In this document: positions 60,718-64,000 of the stretch, piece after piece | How the letters are laid out: every line of letters begins with the position of its first letter | How positions within the stretch are numbered: the stretch's first letter is position 1 | Source of the DNA: Jejuia rubra | Lineage (GTDB): Bacteria; Bacteroidota; Bacteroidia; Flavobacteriales; Flavobacteriaceae | DNA length: 64,000 bases | Assembly (NCBI RefSeq): GCF_042684665.1 | Contig: NZ_JBHULY010000019.1 | Coordinates: 62,001 to 126,000 of the forward strand | Reading direction: 5' to 3' | Translations under genes and position numbers: made by a program | The notes under the pieces: model-generated | What the model was told of the DNA's origin: nothing | What the model saw: the letters and a program-made list of their open reading frames with translations, nothing else | The model's database searches: none

Positions 60718-62508
60718 ATGTCAGCACACGCAGATACTCACGCTCACGACGACCACGGACATCATCATAAAGAAACGTTTGTTACTAAATATATTTTTAG
60801 TCAAGATCATAAGATGATCGCCAAGCAGTACCTTATTACAGGTACTATTATGGGGGTTATTGGGGTAATGATGTCGCTCATGTTTCGTATGCAGATTGCC
60901 TGGCCTGAACAGCCAAATGTGATTTTTGAGGCATTGCTTGGAAAATGGGCTCCGAATGGCGTTATGGATGCAGATATCTATTTGGCTTTGGTTACGATAC
61001 ATGGTACCATTATGGTGTTCTTCGTATTAACAGCTGGTTTGAGTGGTACATTTAGTAACCTCTTAATTCCATTGCAGATTGGAGCAAGAGATATGGCTTC
61101 TGGATTTCTTAATATGGTTTCCTATTGGTTATTCTTTTTGTCTAGTGTGGTGATGGTAATATCCCTATTTGTACAGGCTGGACCGGCCGCTGCAGGTTGG
61201 ACGATTTACCCTCCATTGAGTGCCCTAGAATTGGCGCAAGGTGGCTCGGGAATGGGTATGACCTTATGGTTGGTTTCTATGGCTATCTTTATTGCATCAT
61301 CGTTATTAGGGTCGTTAAATTATATCGTTACGGTAATCAACTTGAGAACTAAGGGTATGTCTATGACCAGATTGCCACTGACTATTTGGGCATTTTTTAT
61401 TACAGCGGTTATCGGTGTGATTTCATTCCCAGTATTATTATCTGCGGCCTTGTTGTTGATTATGGATAGAAGTTTCGGTACATCGTTTTTCTTATCGGAT
61501 ATATTTATTCAAGGTGAAGTGTTGCACTATCAAGGTGGGTCTCCAGTATTATTTGAACATTTGTTTTGGTTCTTAGGACATCCGGAAGTTTATATAGTTA
61601 TATTACCTGCGATGGGTCTGGTTTCTGAAATTATGGCATCCAACTCACGTAAACCCATTTTTGGTTACCGTGCGATGATTGCTTCCATTTTGGCGATTGC
61701 ATTTCTTTCCACTATTGTATGGGGGCACCATATGTTTATCTCCGGAATGAATCCATTCCTTGGTTCTGTATTTACATTTACCACTTTATTGATTGCGATA
61801 CCTTCTGCTGTAAAAGCCTTCAACTGGATTACTACCCTCTGGAAGGGTAATCTCCAAATGAATCCCGCAATGCTGTTTTCAATTGGTTTTGTGTCAACTT
61901 TTATTACTGGAGGTTTAACTGGTATTATTCTTGGAGATTCAGCATTGGATATCAATGTGCATGATACTTACTTTGTGGTGGCACACTTCCACTTGGTAAT
62001 GGGTATCTCAGCATTGTACGGCATGTTTGCTGGGATTTACCACTGGTATCCAAAAATGTTTGGTACAATGTTGAACAAGAATTTAGGTTATATTCATTTT
62101 TGGGTAACGGCAGTATGTGCTTACGGCGTATTCTTCCCAATGCATTTTATCGGAATGGCAGGATTGCCACGTCGTTATTACACCAATAGTAATTTTCCAT
62201 TATTCGATGATTTAGCTGATGTTAATGTGATTATCACCATATTTGCTTTGGTAGGTGGTGCAGTTCAAATTTTGTATCTGTACAATTTCTTCGCAAGTAT
62301 CTTCTTTGGAAAGAAAACAGTTCAAAACCCATGGAAATCTACAACTCTTGAATGGACAGCACCAATCAAGCATATTCACGGTAACTGGGAAGGTGAGATT
62401 CCACATGTACACCGTTGGGCTTACGACTACAGTAAGCCAGGACATGATGAGGACTTCGTGCCTCAAAACATTCCGTTAAAGGACGGAGAGGAAGAGTTAC
62501 AGCACTAG
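60718..62508 (+). CDS. coxA: Cytochrome c oxidase subunit I (haem-copper oxidase)
   Basis: 596 residues, 12 membrane helices. It reduces oxygen to water and pumps protons. Haem and CuB ligands: HGTIMVFFVLTAG, the HPEVY motif (His-Pro-Glu-Val-Tyr, with the cross-linked tyrosine), HHMFISGMNPF, and AHFHLVMG. The N-terminus is histidine-rich: seven of the first 17 residues are His. It ends the act-cox operon and is followed by a terminator. Subunit III (coxC) and assembly genes are absent from the window and must be elsewhere. Confidence 0.97.
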   Translation: MSAHADTHAHDDHGHHHKETFVTKYIFSQDHKMIAKQYLITGTIMGVIGVMMSLMFRMQIAWPEQPNVIFEALLGKWAPNGVMDADIYLALVTIHGTIMVFFVLTAGLSGTFSNLLIPLQIGARDMASGFLNMVSYWLFFLSSVVMVISLFVQAGPAAAGWTIYPPLSALELAQGGSGMGMTLWLVSMAIFIASSLLGSLNYIVTVINLRTKGMSMTRLPLTIWAFFITAVIGVISFPVLLSAALLLIMDRSFGTSFFLSDIFIQGEVLHYQGGSPVLFEHLFWFLGHPEVYIVILPAMGLVSEIMASNSRKPIFGYRAMIASILAIAFLSTIVWGHHMFISGMNPFLGSVFTFTTLLIAIPSAVKAFNWITTLWKGNLQMNPAMLFSIGFVSTFITGGLTGIILGDSALDINVHDTYFVVAHFHLVMGISALYGMFAGIYHWYPKMFGTMLNKNLGYIHFWVTAVCAYGVFFPMHFIGMAGLPRRYYTNSNFPLFDDLADVNVIITIFALVGGAVQILYLYNFFASIFFGKKTVQNPWKSTTLEWTAPIKHIHGNWEGEIPHVHRWAYDYSKPGHDEDFVPQNIPLKDGEEELQH

Positions 62509-62532
62509 TAGTTAGAATTAATCTTACAATAC

Positions 62533-62557
62533 AGAAGCCCGCTTTTAAGCGGGTTTT
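62533..62557 (+). terminator. Terminator of the act-cox operon
   Basis: Stem CCCGCTT / AAGCGGG with a TT loop, followed by TTTTT. It lies about 30 bases past the coxA stop. Confidence 0.88.
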
Positions 62558-62580
62558 TCTGTTTAAATACATTTTATTGT

Positions 62581-62619
62581 CGATGAAATGTAAAATTTTT
62601 TCAAAAAAATCGATGAAAT
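62581..62619 (+). promoter_or_regulatory. Pair of direct repeats upstream of the secreted protein gene
   Basis: CGATGAAAT occurs at 62581-62589 and 62611-62619, exactly 30 bases apart (about three helical turns), with A-rich sequence after each. They lie about 120-155 bases before the ATG at 62738. They could bind a protein on one face of the DNA; nothing identifies it. Confidence 0.35.
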
Positions 62620-62737
62620 ACAAAAAAATCAGTTAAATTGCAGTCGGAAAATATATATAATGATGGGTGAAGCCAATTTGAAACCATGAATTTATATTGT
62701 TTCCAGCTATTAATTGTGATTTTTTAAAATTTCAATC

Positions 62738-64000
62738 ATGACAACCAAATCTACCTCAAGAAATGCATGGTATTATGCATTTTTAATTTTTCTCTCATGG
62801 GGCGCAACGTCTTTTCTGTATGCACAATGCCCCACAATTACCAATCCTAACCCGCCTCCCATTTGCGATGCTGCGGGTTTTACCTTTAACGATTTAAACG
62901 CTTTTGCTACGGATGGTGGCGACGGTATTGTATGGTACGATATGCTTTCTGGTGGAAGTGCATTTAACACAAACGAACTCGTGGCGGAAGGCACCTATTA
63001 TGCAGACAATGATTCTGGTGATTGTGCTACACGACCATCAATTACAGTTGACTTTCAGGTGAATGCTACGGGGGTTAATTTAGATGAAATATATTGTAGC
63101 AACGAAAATAGTACCGTTCAGGACTACATAGATGATGTACTGCAACCAAGTTTTCCTCCAGGCGCTACATCTGTTGAGATCTATTATGATTTGGGATTAA
63201 CTACTCAGGCTAATTCAACAGATATTTTCTCCGTTGGAGGGACAAATCTATATATAATTTTTATTGATGGTTCTACTTGTAGAAGCCAAATAGAGTTTTC
63301 ACAAGTAGGCGTTTTTAGTTCTCCAGCTGATCCAACTCCCGCTTGGCCTCAAGAATTTTGTTCTGATTCAAACCCATTAGTTGGAAATTTAGATCCGGGA
63401 ACCACTGCTACCAACTTTAATTGGTATGCTAATTTGGATGGTTCTGGAAATCCAATTCCTCCTGCCTTAGCTTTATCAACACCTTTGGTAGATGGCAATA
63501 CCTATTACATCCAAATTGATGATATTTTTTGTGTGAGTAACCCTGTGGCGGTTACTGTCAATATTGATGATCCAGCAGATGCAGGGTCCTCCGGAAGTCT
63601 AGAATACTGTAATGATAGTTTACCTGGCTCCGACTTTGATTTATTTAATGAATTGGGTGGTACGCCTGAAGCCACAGGTTCGTGGTCAGGACCTTTGACT
63701 ACCTCAAATGGACATTTAGGTACTGTAAATATATCGACTTTAACTACTGCCGGTACCTACACATTTACTTATACGGTATCAGGTAATGGCGCATGCCCTG
63801 ACGCCACTGCGAATGTGGTGATTACTGTATATGAAACATTAAGTTCAGGAATACCATCTTCAGCCAATCCGGCAACATATTGTGAATCTACAGTGCCAAC
63901 CAACTTGGATTTGTTCACATTATTGGATAATGAAGACCCTAACGGACAATGGACGCAGGGCACTTCGAGTACGGATCCCGTTGTAACTTCACCTGTTGAT
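62738..64000 (+). CDS. Large secreted beta-sandwich repeat protein (3' end missing)
   Basis: The ATG at 62738 opens a frame of 421 codons that runs past the window end. A signal peptide (YYAFLIFLSWGATSFLYAQ) leads to CPTITNPNPPPICDAAG and then Ig-like or hyalin-like domains of about 90 residues, each with a pair of cysteines (GDGIVWYDMLSGGSAF; FNWYANLDGSGNP; GSWSGPLTTSNGHLG; TFTYTVSGNGACPDA). Such long proteins in this family usually end in a T9SS type B sorting domain, which would lie beyond 64000 and is not seen here. The role is probably at the cell surface and is inferred. No frame disruptions occur in the visible part. Confidence 0.85.
   Translation, partial: MTTKSTSRNAWYYAFLIFLSWGATSFLYAQCPTITNPNPPPICDAAGFTFNDLNAFATDGGDGIVWYDMLSGGSAFNTNELVAEGTYYADNDSGDCATRPSITVDFQVNATGVNLDEIYCSNENSTVQDYIDDVLQPSFPPGATSVEIYYDLGLTTQANSTDIFSVGGTNLYIIFIDGSTCRSQIEFSQVGVFSSPADPTPAWPQEFCSDSNPLVGNLDPGTTATNFNWYANLDGSGNPIPPALALSTPLVDGNTYYIQIDDIFCVSNPVAVTVNIDDPADAGSSGSLEYCNDSLPGSDFDLFNELGGTPEATGSWSGPLTTSNGHLGTVNISTLTTAGTYTFTYTVSGNGACPDATANVVITVYETLSSGIPSSANPATYCESTVPTNLDLFTLLDNEDPNGQWTQGTSSTDPVVTSPVD

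Overview
The window comes from a bacterium of the phylum Bacteroidota, most likely a marine member of the Flavobacteriaceae. The evidence is type IX secretion (T9SS) C-terminal sorting domains of types A and B on at least four secreted proteins, promoters of the Bacteroidota form TTG-N19-TAnnTTTG, a TPR-type histidine kinase, a hybrid two-component regulator, a rimP-nusA-infB cluster next to a universal stress protein, and a complete alternative complex III operon running into cytochrome c oxidase genes. The sequence is AT-rich, and intergenic gaps often hold small dispersed palindromic repeats.

Layout. 0-14 kb: the end of a T9SS type A protein; a TlpA-like thioredoxin protein behind mfd; and pbpC (PBP1C) flanked by two paralogous T9SS type B proteins built from 27-residue two-cysteine repeats (15 and 8 copies). 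14-19.4 kb: YCII lipoprotein, CYTH protein, dinB, a DUF3179 lipoprotein with a beta-barrel protein, and tsaC/Sua5. 19.4-24.4 kb: a repeat-filled gap with a MITE-like element, then a TPR histidine kinase and NarL-type regulator in line with a secreted cysteine-rich protein, divergent from two small lipoproteins. A 28-bp palindrome sits between the two divergent promoters. 24.4-29.4 kb: a YgiQ-like radical SAM protein and polA, convergent. 29.5-38.1 kb: an AT-rich block with a YadA-head-like repeat protein, a five-repeat T9SS type A protein, a one-protein hybrid two-component regulator and an internally deleted sugar permease. 38.2-45.3 kb: a phosphoesterase, a cysteine-free thioredoxin-fold protein, a polysaccharide deacetylase, a DUF2723 membrane protein, tRNA-Gln and a universal stress protein. 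45.4-50.4 kb: rimP-nusA-infB behind a terminator-like leader hairpin, then a SPOR protein. 50.5-62.5 kb: actABCDEF-coxBA. 62.7 kb to the end: the start of a large secreted protein that runs off the window.

How the genes work together. The act-cox operon encodes a respiratory unit that oxidises quinol, passes electrons through c haems and reduces oxygen. rimP-nusA-infB encodes ribosome maturation, transcription elongation and translation initiation factors, and its leader hairpin suggests attenuation. The NarL-type two-component system probably controls its own operon and the divergent lipoproteins through the shared palindrome. The hybrid regulator beside a broken permease looks like what remains of a carbohydrate-utilisation locus.

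Most notable: small dispersed repeats appear to have been absorbed in frame into two conserved genes (mfd and a NodB-type deacetylase), and the shared operator between 23.27 and 23.36 kb belongs to a two-component system of unknown signal. No CRISPR array, prophage, transposase or rRNA was seen.
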